Below are positions 45,598 to 57,905 of a stretch of 64,000 nucleotides of DNA, one piece after another. The stretch lies in the NCBI RefSeq assembly GCF_009389715.1, contig NC_052407.1, positions 3,249,034 to 3,313,033 on the forward strand. Reading direction: 5' to 3'. The translations under genes were made by a program, and so were the position numbers. Each line of letters opens with the position of its first letter. Position 1 is the stretch's first letter. Origin of the DNA: Phoenix dactylifera. Its lineage: Eukaryota > Streptophyta > Magnoliopsida > Arecales > Arecaceae. The notes under the pieces are model-generated. The model saw only the letters and a list, made by a program, of their open reading frames with translations, was not told the origin of the DNA and ran no database searches.

Positions 45598-46310
45598 CTA
45601 ACCGATGAGAATGATTTGGATTTTGAGATTCTTTTCCATTTTAAAGAATGTCCCTCGGGGTCTAAAATAGGTTTGATTTGATTCGATTAAATTGATCTTG
45701 GGTCCAAAATCATATTTGGGTTTATGTTTAAGTCGATGCTCTTCTTTGATCCTAACAGAGTTTATAATCTCTGATAGGGTTAAGTCATCTTGCTTATGAT
45801 TTAACTCATTAGAAAAACTCAACCAAGATAGAGGGAGAGATCAACTAAGGTTTAGACTTTATAATTTTCAAAGAATTTACAGCCAATCAGTTTCTTTCTA
45901 AGCAGATCTTGAAATTCATGGATTTAGATACCGATAGATTTGGGAATCCACCATAATATATTTACAAAACTTGGATATGGTGAACCGATCAAAACCGGCA
46001 TCATGCATTCCATATTTCGCTTCAAGAGCATCTCAAAGATCCTTAGCTAATTCGGTAGAAAGGTACACATCATACAACAAATCAGAAAGGGAATTAAGGA
46101 TCCTATGGTGACAACCTAGAGGATCCAGAATTTTGAGAACTAGGAGAAGGTTGAAAGTTGATCCAGAGGATGGTCTAGGATCAGAGAATTCTAAGGCAGA
46201 GATCAACCCTAATATAGTGAGCTAATATTTTACTTGGCTTTGCCCCATTCTGAAAAAGGAACCACTAAATTTTTCGGATTTGCTTGCACTATGATCATCA
46301 AAGAAGCCAT
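45598..46310 (-). pseudogene. copia gag remnant
   Basis: The minus-strand reading includes NAGFDRFTISKFCKYIMVDS (about 45.97-46.01 kb) and DLTLSEIINSVRIKEEHR (about 45.75 kb), both of which follow gag motifs of plant copia elements ('Y-M-DAG--RF-VG-FL-Y-MVD' and 'LTL-EL---LRIEE--R'). Many stops and frameshifts interrupt it. It continues directly into the RNase H remnant, so pol was deleted between them. Confidence 0.7.
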
Positions 46311-47029
46311 TTATTAAGTTTTGGTTGTTTAATTAGTTCTAAAAATACAAGTTTGAAAGGGTTTAGCCCTATATGTTCAAATAGTTAATTAATGGCTTTC
46401 AATAATATAATTATAGGTTTTGAAACAAATGCAATAAAAAGTAATAATAACAATAAAATTAACTAGCTATACTAAAAAATATGACAAGTAAAATAACTTT
46501 ATAATTTTTTTATTTTTTCAAAGCAACAGTAATTTCTGCATAGTAATAAAATGTACTATTTTTAAAACAGTAATTTCTATACAGTTTTTAAAGATGTAGG
46601 ATATTCTGCATAGATTTTGAAGATGTAAAAAAAATCTGCATAGAAATTAAAGATTACAGAAAATAAGTTTGCACATAATTTAAAATTGTAGAAAACTTCT
46701 ACACAACTTTTACAGCTGCAACAACTTTCTACACTGACTTTTAGTCTGCAGAAAATTTGTGCCCAATTTTTAAAGCTGCAGAAAATTCTGCAAATATTTT
46801 AAATCTAAAGAAAATTCCTATACAGTTTTTTATGTTGCAGAAAATATATTTGCACTATTTTTAGAGCAATATAATTTTCTTAAAAAAATAATTTTTGTAA
46901 ATAAAATAATTTTTAAATGATAAAGTTAAAGATTTCCAATCCTATACAACTAAACCAAATTTTGTACCATGCAATCAAATTAAATTTGATAAACAATCAA
47001 ATAACAATTTCTACTATAATCAATGTCAC

Positions 47030-47483
47030 GTTCTTAGAATGTTAAAGTAATACACCTCAGCCCGATCCTCCTCTAATGAGCATGATCGCTAGGAGGCTTG
47101 ATCCGAAAGACTCCTCCTGATGCCCAAAAAAGAAAAAAGAAAAGATGAAGAAAAAATGAAAAACTAGAAAGTGTGGAAGCAGAGTCTCTATCGAAGTGCA
47201 ACAGAGTGCATTGTATATGTGTTTTAGGTAATATCCCATTGCAGTCTATTTACAGACTCTATCCGGATGATCGAGAAGATGTGATTGTTCTGAAGATACA
47301 TAATGTGTCAGAAATACCGTATATCTTCGAAAACCAATGTTCTTTCTCGAAGAGCCATAACCCTTCAAAAAGAAACATTTGAAATATATAAGTATTTTAA
47401 AGCATTTAAACCAACTAAAATTTAGAAGATAAGACTAGTTTATTTTTTAAATTTAAATATTTTTATAAATTAAAACTCTGACA
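47030..47483 (-). repeat. 5' LTR of the copia element
   Basis: Ends in ctctgaca at 47483 and resembles the LTR at 43.84-44.47 kb, with substantial divergence, so the insertion is old. Confidence 0.6.
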
Positions 47484-48133
47484 CTTCAAATTTTAAAAGC
47501 AGTTTTTATGTCTTTCAGTGTCATTCATTTATCATACTACAGACAGGGAGAGACGTCTAGTTTGCAAGTTAAGAGTAAAATCTAAAATAAATAGAGGAAA
47601 TCCATCATGCTGAATAAAAAACTAGAGAATAGCATCCTGTTCTTCAATAGCATCCTGTTCTTCAACTAGTCACTTAGTGCAACTACGGGGATAGGGTCTG
47701 ATGGAGATGGAACAACTCTGGTTCCTTCAGCACCCAAGAATTTCTATGACATTTTTTACAGCGGGGGAGTTTTTTCCACTCTCTTCCCTATCATTTGGAG
47801 AGATGTAATTCTAGAGGAGTTTTATATGGCTCTTAGCGAACAACCAGCTGCCAACTTCGGCCAACCTCAAGAAAAGAAGCTTAAACCTGGCTCCTCTGTC
47901 TTCTGTGGAAATGGGGGGAAATCAGCCTATCACCTTTCTTTATCCAAAGCAAAGGTGTCTCAGGCATTTGGGATCATTTCGGTCATATTGGCTTCTCAAG
48001 AAAACAAAAGAAAAGAAAAAGAAAAAAAAAGCTAGAGAATAGCTGGGATGTGGACCTGTGATGCCATTTTATGCTTCACACACTAATCAGGCTTGGGAGC
48101 AAGGGCCAACATTGTTTGGCATCGAACCCATTT
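47484..48133. other. spacer between the copia and gypsy elements
   Basis: No gene. Contains a 19-bp tandem duplication (atagcatcctgttcttcaa, about 47630-47667). The frame at 47826-48035 has no recognisable product. Confidence 0.5.
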
Positions 48134-50356
48134 TGTCATGCCTTCAACCCAAAATTGTAAGCCGGGAGCCGGGACAACTACCATATAGTCATTAAAAACT
48201 CTTTCTATAAGTATGAAAGGTATTTCGTCATAATATTATCCACAAACAACGAAAAAAATAAATTACTAATATTCAAATTTTAATTTAAATAACTAATCAA
48301 AATTTAATATCCCACAAAACCAACAATTTTTTAAAATCTTGCATCAAACTTTAATAACAATCCTAATCTAGAATAAAAATGTAAAATTTTTGCCTCTAGT
48401 CACTCTCCCATAACAAATCCCGAGTCAAGTTAGTTCTTTGAATCTGTACAAATAGAGAGGTAACGATTAATGAGCTATACAATTAGGCAATACTTTAACT
48501 AGAATAATTAGGCAATAAGATAAATAATATTTTTTTAGAAAATAAGCATACATAATATATCAATTCAAAGCAAAAGCCAAATATGCAGCTTGATCATACA
48601 TGCGAATCCAATTTTTCTCAAAATTAAGTTTTCCATTGATGAATCAAATTTCTTTAACATATAAGGTTCATCTCATCAGCTATAAGCTATAACTACATTT
48701 TTCCTATAGCAGGCTCATAGATATTGTCATTCCGGATAAAATATATGCTAATATTTAACATCTATTGGCAGGATCCTTTACCAATGTTTGACTCCTATTG
48801 GTGGGGTCCTTGTGTTGCACCACTTTTACCGTAAGTCATCCCTTTTGCGGCATAAATTCTACAGGACTAATCAAGTGCCAAGGTACAACCCTCATTAGCA
48901 GGGTCCTTTATAGAGTCAGGCTAAAAATTCAAAATCATATCAAATCTTTTTTTTATATAAAACACATTTCATGTTTTATTTTAATAAAAATACATGTAAT
49001 CAATCGATCAAACTCAACACTTTCAATCATGCATCAAATAATGTTCCACAATATGACATATTCAATAATAAAATAATATAAATCACAAATAATATGACTT
49101 AAGATTTAATGAAATAAATATTTATAATTTGCCGATAAATCCAAAAAAAAGGATTACATTACTTACCTTGCTAGTGAAATCATCCGACAAATCTAATTAA
49201 CTCCAAAAATCTTCCCCAGAGCCTAATATTCAAAAATTATATTTTTTATTAGAATTTAGTCCTGATTATTTTAAGAATAAAAATCCTAAGTCTCAATATC
49301 CACATAGGGCTAGTCAAGCGAGAGTGCCTGACATCCCGATTAGGACCTCCTTCACCGAGATCATTGAGGAGGGCCCTTTTCTGGATCCAACAAAATGTTG
49401 CCCTATATTTTCTTTACTTCTAATCATCCCCAAACTTGACCTAACACTATGTTTGGTCCTTCTCTCTGCCCTAGAAATAGGGACAAGAGGATCAGTGAAA
49501 GGGAGAAATAATAAAGAGGAAAACAATGTAGAGAGAGAAAAAGAGAGAAAAAATAGAGAAGAGAGAGAAGAGAGATAACAAAGCTTCTCTCTCTAATTGA
49601 GGAAGGGGAGCATTGTGGGTGGCTCCTGGTGGGGACTAGCAGTCAGAGGATCGATGATTGACCATCGTGGATGGCGATCGATGGCAATAGAGGACCGATG
49701 ACAAAAAAAGTCAAACAAAACTTCACTAAAATATGGGTTTCAGTCCAATATCTTGAGATCCATGGCATCCCAATGGATAGGGCTCTGACTACGGCTACAA
49801 GCTGATATGAGGGATCGGACAAAGGTTTCAACAACTAGCACCGACAATGAAAATGATCAGAAAAAGAAAGAGGGTCAGATGTTTAATAGAGCAAATATAG
49901 CATCATCTTTCTTAGCAAAAATTTGCTAATAGCCAACCGAAATCAGAGCTCCAAGAATTGAGGAAGAGGGAGAGGAAGTTCAATCGAAGGACTTTGGGTT
50001 CTTACCTGGCTTCTGACAATGCTTAGGTTGCAGCAGTGGTAGAAATCATCCGTGATGGAGCTCGGCCAAGTGCTAGCAAACTCCACTCAAGGTCGAGGTT
50101 TTCAATGGAAAATCAAAGAAAAGATGGGATGGCTCTAAAAAGAGCTAAGGATGTTGGAATCCATCTTAATGTCAAATCCCGTCCGATGAATTCAGACAGC
50201 AGACTCCCATTAGGAATCTACTTCTCTCATTGCACGTGCCAAGCACCTGCCTTTTTTGTTTTTCTTTTTTTCGATTATGAGCTAATTCATCTATTTGGGC
50301 CAAACAAGTGGACCAAGCTCAGCTCCGTATTAGGCTGAGAAGAATTGGGTGTTACA
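48134..50356 (-). repeat. 3' LTR of the gypsy element
   Basis: Aligns with 55103-57301 over its whole length, for example caaaaccaacaattttttaaa, aatgttccacaatatgac and gctaattcatctatttgggc, and ends in gggtgttaca. Confidence 0.88.
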
Positions 50357-50756
50357 TTCTCCTCTCTAAAAAAAAAATCATCCTCAAAATTTTCAAACGT
50401 GGTTTCGAAAAGCTGGGATAATTTTGCTTCATCTCATCCTCTAGTTCCTAGGTGGCTTCTCTTTCTGAATAATGACTCCATTGCACTTTAACATAAGGAA
50501 TGATACAGTATCTTAATGCTTGATCTTTATGGTCCACTATCTGTACAAGATACTCCTCATATGATAAATCTTCACAAACATGTAAGGGCTCAATCTCTAA
50601 GACATGATTTGGACCTGTCACATATTTCTTCAACACGGGGATATGGAAGAAATTGTGCATAATGGAGAGCAAAGGCAGCAAGGCAATTCTATAAGCTACC
50701 TCACCAAATCTTTGTAAGATCTCAAACGGAACAACAAATCTAGAATTCAACTGCAT
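50357..50756 (-). pseudogene. gypsy integrase C-terminus and chromodomain remnant
   Basis: The minus-strand reading includes FEILQRFGEVAYRIALLP, a stretch ending FHIPVLKKY, PLHVCEDLSYEEYLVQIVDHK and VKVQWSHYSEREATWE. These follow the 'PF-I--RIG-VAY-L-LP', 'FH-S-LR-Y', and chromodomain 'L-YEE-PV-ILD--' / 'VKV-W--H---EATWE' blocks of chromoviruses. The tail leads into the LTR. Confidence 0.88.
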
Positions 50757-51237
50757 GGAATACCGAATCTCGAGATTCCCATCGTAGAAGATAATTTAAA
50801 TCACCAACCTAAAACTCCGACTCCCATCTCCTAAAATTTGCATAACTCTTCTATCTACTCTAAGCAACTCGAAGTCATTCTTTGATCAGCTGAATTTTCT
50901 TAATTGTTTACTATACAAGTTTAGGTCCCAACAGTCTTTGCTCACCAACATTATCCCAACAAATCGACAAACGTCAACTTTTACCATATAATACTTTATA
51001 AGGTGCCATCTGGATGCTAGCCTAATAATTATTATTATATTTAATATTTATTAAAGGTAGATACTTATCCCACGAACTCTTCATATCCATAACATAGACT
51101 CTCAACATATCCTCTAAAATCTGTACAGTCCTCTCTCACTGACCATTAGTCTGGGGGTGGAAGGCAGTACTAAAATTCTGCTTAGTCCCTAAGGCCTTAT
51201 GTAAGTTTTTCTAAAATTGCGATACTAAGACGGTATC

Positions 51238-51480
51238 TTAATATGATACAATAGTCACTAGAATTCCATGCAGCCTTATAATCTCTTTTATGTATGATTT
51301 TGCTAACCTTTGCAAACTAAAACCAACTCTAATATATGAAAAGTTTACAGATTTTATTAATCTATTCATAATAATCCAACTTGCATCATTACCGCTAGAA
51401 GTCTTTGGTAATCTAGTTACAAAATCCATAGTAATATGTTCCCACTTCCACATTGGAATATCAAGAGGGTGAAGCGCCTA
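51238..51480 (-). pseudogene. gypsy integrase core remnant
   Basis: The reading WKWEHITMDFVTRLPKTSSG followed by WIIMNRLIKSVNF matches the start of the integrase core ('W--I-MDFV-GLP---', 'I-VI-DRLTKSAHF'). The frame remains open to the LHGILVTIVS block ('LHG-P-SIVSD'). Confidence 0.88.
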
Positions 51481-52299
51481 CTAGTCTTTGATGTTCAACT
51501 TTAACTTGTTGACACACCAAATATTGAGCCACAAATTGAGCTATTTCCTTTTTCATATTATTCCGCAAATCTCACTCCTTCAAATCTCGATACATCTTAG
51601 TACCTCTAAGATGTACTGTATATCCAAACTAATGAACCTATTTAAGAATTTCCTGCTTAATTTTCTAATCCATAGGTACACAAATCCTATTCCAAAATCT
51701 CAAAGTTCCATCATCATGTATTTTGAATTCAGATTAATCACCTAATTTCACTAATTGTCTATTCTTCAATAATTGTCGATCATTATTCTAGGTAATTTTA
51801 ATCTTTTCTACAAGTGTCGGCTGAACTTGCATATTAGCTAATTGAATCCCTACGTCATGTAGTCAAATCTCTAAATCAAGTCTCCTCATATCTTCCAAAA
51901 TATGTCATTGATTAGAAATTAAGGCAGCCCTATTCCCTATAGATTTTATAATTAGGGCATTTGCAACGAGATTAGATCTTCCATAATGATAGTTAAACAT
52001 CAAATCATAATCCTTCAATAACTATAGCCTTTTTTCTATCTCATATTCAGTTCATTTTGAGTAAATATTTTTTTCAAACTTTTGTAATCTATAAATCATA
52101 CTCTCCATATTCTAAGAGAGGAAACTACCATTGCAAATTCCAAATCATATGTAAGGTAATTTTGCTCATAAAGTTTCAATTGTCTAGAAGCATATGCCAC
52201 CACTTTACCATGCTGCATCAGTATGCCTTTAAGTTCTTTCCTAAAAGCATCACTATAAATCATGAATCCTTCACTACTTGGGGGTATGGTAAGAATAGG

Positions 52300-53106
52300 G
52301 GCTGAAACTAACCATCTCTTTAATTTTCGAAAACTTTGCTCACAATCCTTGGTCCATTCAAACTTAATCTCTTTTTAAGTTAGATGAGTCAAAGATAAAG
52401 CTATATGAGAAAATTCTTCCACAAATCTTCTATAATAACCTGCTATCCCTAGAAAACTACAAAACTCTAAAATATTTGTTAGTATGTTCCATTGAACCAT
52501 AGCTTCACTTTCATTGGATCTATGGAAATCCATCTCCAGATACGATATGTCCCAAAAATGCTATCTCCTCCAACCAAAACTCATGCTTCTACAATTTAGC
52601 ATAAAGTTTCTTCCCTCAAATGTTCCTCATGCTCGATTTTACCTTTTGAATGAACTAAGATATCATCAACGAACGCCACTACAAATCGATCCAAAAAAAA
52701 ATTTGAATATTATGTCCATTAAATCCATAAAGGTTGTTGGAGCATTCGTCAATCCAAATGGCATCACTAAGGATTCATAGTGTCCGTAATGAGTTCTAAA
52801 TGCAGTCTTTGATGTATCCTCGGCTTTGATTTTCAACTGATGAGACCCTGATCAAAGATCAATCTTAGAGAAAACCTGTGCACTTCGCAACTAATCAAAC
52901 AAACCATCTATTGAAGGTAAAGGGTACTTATTTCTTACAGAAATTTTGTTCAGCTTCCTATAATCAGTACAAAGTCTCATACTTCCATTCTTCTTTTTCA
53001 CGAACAATATCGGAGCTCCCCAAGGCGATGCACTAGGTCGGACAAAATCCTTATCCAACAAATCTTGTAGTTGATCTTTCAATTCTTTCCACTCAGTGGG
53101 GGCCAC
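52300..53106 (-). pseudogene. gypsy reverse transcriptase remnant
   Basis: The open piece 52891-53106 reads [20 protein letters not shown], then [20 protein letters not shown] and [19 protein letters not shown], classic reverse transcriptase blocks. Further along, after stops, come [20 protein letters not shown] and [13 protein letters not shown] near 52650, where the catalytic YVDD reads FVDD. Stops and frameshifts make it inactive. Confidence 0.92.
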
Positions 53107-53521
53107 TCAATAAAGATCTTTGGAAATCATACCCGAACTTGGTATTAGATTAATTAAAACACAATTTCTGTATCCGACGGCAATCCTTGTAAATCCTCAA
53201 CAAAAACATTTGAAAATTTATTCACTATAGGAATGTCTTCTAATCTCAATTCATCTTGGTAAGGGTCCCTTACTGAAGCTAGAAAGCCTCTATACCCTTT
53301 CTTTAGCATTCATCCAGTTTGCAATGGCAATATAATATGTGGAGGGGTAGCTTCTATATTTCTAATGAAACTAAACTCTATTCACCCGATATCTGAAAGT
53401 TCACAATTTTTTTATTATTGTCAACTGAGGCATGATAAGTGGCAAGCTAATCCATTCACTGTATAACATCAAAATTTCACATATCTAACACTGTTAGATT
53501 AGCAAGCAACTCTCACGTCTT

Positions 53522-53760
53522 CTATTTTGATTCTATAGGACTGCATATAGTATTAGTACTCAATATACCTCTTATTGGTGTCTCAACATATAATTTTGTT
53601 TTCATAGGTTCACAAAACATTTGGTTTCTAACAAAAACAGTGGATATGAGTAAATGCATAGTACCAAGATCAAATAATATATAAGAACAAACATCAGATA
53701 TGAGAATGGTACTTGTTATCACTACATTAAAGGCCTGCATATCTTATTGTGTAAAGGCAT
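53522..53760 (-). pseudogene. gypsy aspartic protease remnant
   Basis: The reading QAFNVVITSTILISDVCSYI followed by LFDLGTMHLLIS aligns with 'QARVFAL...V--GTI-V---YAY-LFDSGATHSFIS'. The active-site DSG is DLG and 'ATH' is 'TMH', so it is inactive. Confidence 0.75.
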
Positions 53761-54910
53761 AAACTCTTCCTTGAGCATTTGGTTTTTGAATTCCTTTCTT
53801 ATTTTGAGCTATCTGTGTAGATTTGTTCTGATTCCTTTAAGGATAGTTTGCTATTTTATGTCCCTTTTGATCGTAATTGAAGCATGCACCAATATTCCAG
53901 AGGCGATCCTCCTCATGATCTCGGCCATAGTTAGAACATTTACCTTTCTAGTGAGTTTTGCCATTTTCTGGCCTCTTAGCTAAACCCTTATCATTCTTAT
54001 TTTTATTTCACCCTTGAGATTCATCAGACCTACTCGTTTTTCTTTGATTTCTTTACCACTTAGCATGAGTTTCATTAACTTACCTTTCAATTATTAATGC
54101 TTTGTTCACCCCATGGATGCATAGGTAATCAACTCATATAGTACCACTTATTTTCTAATTTTAGTCCTCAATCCAATTTCAAATTTATGCACTTGTTCTT
54201 GCTCATCTTCAACCATCCTTGGAACAAATTTGGCAAGCACTGTAAATTTAGCTTCATATTTTGCAACTATCATATTTCTTTATTTCAAATGAATAAACTC
54301 CAACTCTTTCTATATCCTCACACTCCGTAGGAAGTACTTACCATAATTGCTTCTCAAAATCTTTTCCAAGTGAGTTGTGCCCTATTTTATTCATATTTGT
54401 GTTTCAGCATCTGTCACCAATAGAATGCCCTACCCTACAACATGTAGGATGCATAGAGGATCTTTTCTTCATCATGGCATCTCAGAACAACAAATGCTTT
54501 CCTCATCTCCATAAGCCAATTTTCAGCTTCCAAAGATTTCAGTCCCCTTGAAAGCTGGTGGAGCCAGTTTCTTGAACTTTGCAATGTTACTTTGCTACTC
54601 CTGTTGCTCCCCATGTCCTTGTTGTTCTGTGTATGTCGTTGTAGCTAAGTCTGTTGCTATTATCTCTATTACTATTGGAGCAACTGCTACTGCATTTGCT
54701 ACTACATCCACGTCGTTCCGACTAATGTTTGCATTAGTTGGGCTATACTAAGTTCTTGCTACTCTGTTTGAGTATTCCTAGAAGGATCAATGACTCCCTC
54801 CTACTGAGAAGTGTCATCGACTTGTTGGCGAGTACTACCAACTTGCTAGTTTGATGCCTCTCAAGCAGCATCTCTAATAACCTTTTTCATCCAATGTGGA
54901 GGCATCTTCA
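53761..54910 (-). pseudogene. gypsy gag remnant with degenerate zinc knuckle
   Basis: Near 53860 the minus-strand reading CFNYDQKGHKIANYP corresponds to a CCHC zinc knuckle in which the second and last cysteines have become tyrosine. The region to about 54910, where MPPHWMKK-like sequence opens the gag, is full of stops. Confidence 0.65.
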
Positions 54911-55102
54911 CCTATATCCATCAAACAGCAGCAAAATACTTGATAAAATTATTAATTAATTAGAAGAATGATTAAGATAGCTTATGCAGAAATCATCATA
55001 AAGTGGCACTCCAATGCCCCTAGAGTCTATCCATCTATACTCATGTGTCAGACTTTATATCTTATGACATCCACGTATGCTCTAGTACAATATTAACCGT
55101 CA

Positions 55103-57301
55103 TGTCCTGGATCTGAAATCACGAGCATGGGATCACAGCAACTACCACAAACTCATTGAAAATTTAAATAACTAACATTCAAAATTTATATAACTAATCA
55201 AAATTTAAATTTAATATCTTACAAAACCAACAATTTTCTAAAGTCATGCATCAAACTTTAATAAAAAATTCTAATCTAGAATAAAAATATAAAATTTCTA
55301 CCTCTAGTCACTCTCTCATAGCAAATCCCCAAGTCAAGCTAGTTCTCTAAATAAAGAAAAGTAGAGAGATAACGAATAATGAGCTACACAATCCAATAAG
55401 TAAGAAACACTTTAACTAGATTAATCAGACAATAAGATAAATAATATTTTTTAGAAAATAAGCATGCATAATATATCAATTTAAAACCAAAACAAAATAT
55501 GCAACTTGATCATACATGCGAATTTAATTTTTCTCAAAATTAAAATTTTTATTATGAATCTAATTTCTTCAAAACATCAGATTCATTTCATCAGCCATAA
55601 GCTATAACCATATCTTTTCTCTAGTAGGGTCATAAATATATTAATTTAGGATAAAACATATACCAACATTTAACCCTATTGGTGGGGTCCGTTACAAACA
55701 TTTAACTCCCATTGATGGAGTCTTTTGCCAATATTTAACCCCCATTGGTGAGGTCCTCATGTTGTGCCACATTTGTGATAAGCCATCCTATTTGCAGTAT
55801 AAATCCTTTAGGACTAATTTAAGTACCAACATACAACCCCTATTAGCAGGGTCATTTATATAGTCAGGCTAAGAATTCAAAATCATCTCAAATCAATTTT
55901 TTTTTTTATAAAACACATTTCATGTTTCAGTTTAACCAAAATATATGTAATCAATTGATCAAACTCAGCACTTTCAATCATGCACCAAATAATGTTCCAC
56001 AATATGACGTATTCAATAACAAAATAATATAAATCACAAGCAATACAACCCAAGGTTTAATGAAATAAGTATTTATAATTTGTCAATAAATTCAAAAAAA
56101 AGATTACATTACCTACCTTACAAATAAAATCATCCGACAAATCCAATTAACTCTAAAAATCTCCTTGAGAGCCTAAGAACCAAAAATTATATTTTTTATC
56201 ATAATTTAGTCTTGATTATTTTAATAATAAAATTTTAAGTTTTGATATGCTTATAGGACTGGCCAAGTGAGAGTGCCTAACATCTCGATCGGTCCAATCA
56301 AAATAATTTTATCTGATCATGGTTGAACTACTATAAATGGTTCAACAGAAATTAAAGATGACCAAATCTAACGATGTCCATAGTTAAGGTCGGCATGCTA
56401 CCCAGCAGCCATGGATCAGGATCTCCTTCACCAGGGTTGATCAAGATCATTGAGGAGAGCTTTGGATCCAACAAAATCCTGAGGAAATAATAGAGAGATA
56501 AATAATGTAGAGAGAAAACAAGAGAAAAAATGGGGAAGAGACAAAGAAGAGAGAGAAAAAGAGATGAAGCTGCTGGTGGGGACTGGCGATTAGAGGACTG
56601 ACAGTCAACCACCATGGACAATGACCAACGATAGCAGATGGGCGGCGGCAAAAAGAAATCAAACAAAACTACACCAAAATAGGGTCTTTGGTCCAATATC
56701 CAAAGATTTATGGCATCCCGATGGCTGGGGCTCCGGCTATGGCTACAAGCTGCTACAAGGGACCGGACGAAGGCCTCAACAACGAGCACCAGCGGTGAAA
56801 ACGACCAGAAAAAGGAGGATAGATGTTTGATAATAGGGGAAACAAAGCATCAACTTTCTTAACAAAAATCCGACAATAGCCGGCCGAAATCAAAGCTTCA
56901 AGGACTAAGGAAAACGGAGAGGGGATTCCGGGCTCTTACCTGGCTCACAGCGGAGCATAGGCCACGACGGTGGTAGAAACCGTCCAGGATGGAGCTCGGT
57001 CAAACGCGGGCGAACTCCATTCAAGGCCGTGGTTTTCAATCCAAAATCGAACAAAAAGTGGAGGGCTTTAAATAGAATCGGGGACGACATCATAATCCGT
57101 CTCGATGTTAAATTCCATCCGATGAATTCGAGAAGAAGGAAACTCCCACGGGAGTCTACTTCTCTCATCGCACGTGCCGAGCACGTGCCTTCTCCTTCCT
57201 TTTTTTTCTTTTTTTTTCATTCTGGGCTAATTCATATATTTGGGCCGGTCAAGTGGACCGAGCCCAGCACCCTATTAGGCTGAAATGGGTCGGGTGTTAC
57301 A
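55103..57301 (-). repeat. 5' LTR of the gypsy element
   Basis: The copy next to gag. It matches 48134-50356 throughout, with an extra segment of roughly 120 bp at about 56295-56425 not seen in the other LTR. Confidence 0.88.
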
Positions 57302-57352
57302 CGTCCCCTTCGCAAGCGGCAAGGGCTGTACCATCCAAACGAAGGTTCTACC

Positions 57353-57897
57353 TAGTGATGGGCATCGGGCCGTGCCTGGCCCGTCCCGCTTTGTTAGCAG
57401 GCCGTGCCGGACACAGCCCGCTCAGCGAAAAACGCAAGCCCGGCCCGGCCCCAGGCCCGTGGATTGGCGGGCCAGGCCGGGCACGGCACGAGACGGGCGA
57501 TGCCAGGGAGGGGGAAGAAAATAGCCATTTCCAACGGCTATTTTTGGTTTTTTTCCAAAATACCCCTCCCAACAGTCCAAAAACAGCTAATTTGAGGGAT
57601 ATTTTGGGAAAAAAAATTTCTGGCTCGCGAGCCGTGCCGGGCCCAGGCCCTTATGGGCCGTGCCGGGCTGGCCCGCGGGCATTGCCGTGCTTGGCCCGCG
57701 GGCCGTGCCAGCCCATGCCCTTATGGGCCGTGCCGGGCTCGGCCCGCGGGCCAGAAAATGGTAACCCAGCCCGGCCCCCTTTCATGGGTCGTGCCTGGCA
57801 CGGCCCGTTACTGTAGCAAGCAGGCGGTGCCAGGCACGGCCCGCTTCGTGCCGGGCCGTGCCGGGCCATGGGCGGCCCGGCCCAGCGCCCATCTCTA
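57353..57897. mobile_element. GC-rich hAT-type element with 8-bp TSD
   Basis: A 545-bp element. The left end is TAGTGATGGGCATCGGGCCG and the complement of the right end is TAGAGATGGGCGCTGGGCCG. A perfect 8-bp target duplication gttctacc flanks it (57345-57352 and 57898-57905). Both arms are crowded with gggccgtgccgggc units in direct and inverted order, around a short AT-rich core (about 57520-57620). It is non-coding. Open frames of up to 187 codons in and around it (57253-57816 and others on both strands) are composition artefacts made of Gly/Pro/Arg/Ala. It sits only 51 bp outside the gypsy LTR. Confidence 0.95.
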
Positions 57898-57905
57898 GTT
57901 CTACC

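Larger units (their letters stand above)
43840..47483 (-). mobile_element. internally deleted Ty1/copia retrotransposon
   Basis: Two related LTR-like segments flank a minus-strand interior. The 3' LTR ends at 44474 (plus-strand ending aaaactctaaca) and the 5' LTR ends at 47483 (aaaactctgaca). Both carry the phrases atcctcctctaat-agcac, tctctatcg-agtgcaacagag and agactctatcc-gatga. Beyond the 3' LTR is a purine tract on the minus strand (ttttttgtgggtgat). The outer or inner left borders near 43840 and 47030 are approximate. The interior retains part of gag (45.6-46.3 kb) and RNase H (45.16-45.5 kb) only; protease, integrase and most of reverse transcriptase are missing. Confidence 0.75.
48134..57301 (-). 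mobile_element. Ty3/gypsy chromovirus (Tekay/Del-like), complete but decayed
   Basis: A 9.2-kb element read on the minus strand. The LTRs are 48134-50356 (3' LTR, 2223 bp) and 55103-57301 (5' LTR, 2199 bp). On the minus strand both start TGTAACACCC, as is common in Tekay/Del-type elements, and end in a GACA. The order of coding remnants from high to low coordinates is gag, protease, reverse transcriptase, RNase H/integrase and chromodomain, the Ty3/gypsy order. All frames are broken by stops and the LTRs differ at many sites and by indels, so it is an old insertion. I could not find a target duplication (flanks cattt and cgtcc) or a clear primer-binding site next to the 5' LTR, so the ends may be off by some bases. 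Confidence 0.88.

Noticed and set aside
57253-57816. 187-codon open frame with Pro/Arg/Gly-rich product, plus several others on both strands
   Set aside because: They lie in and across the border of the GC-rich hAT element. Low stop-codon frequency follows from base composition, and several frames on both strands are open at once.
57353-57897. CpG island or rRNA-like GC-rich gene
   Set aside because: Inverted termini and a perfect 8-bp target duplication show it is a transposon.
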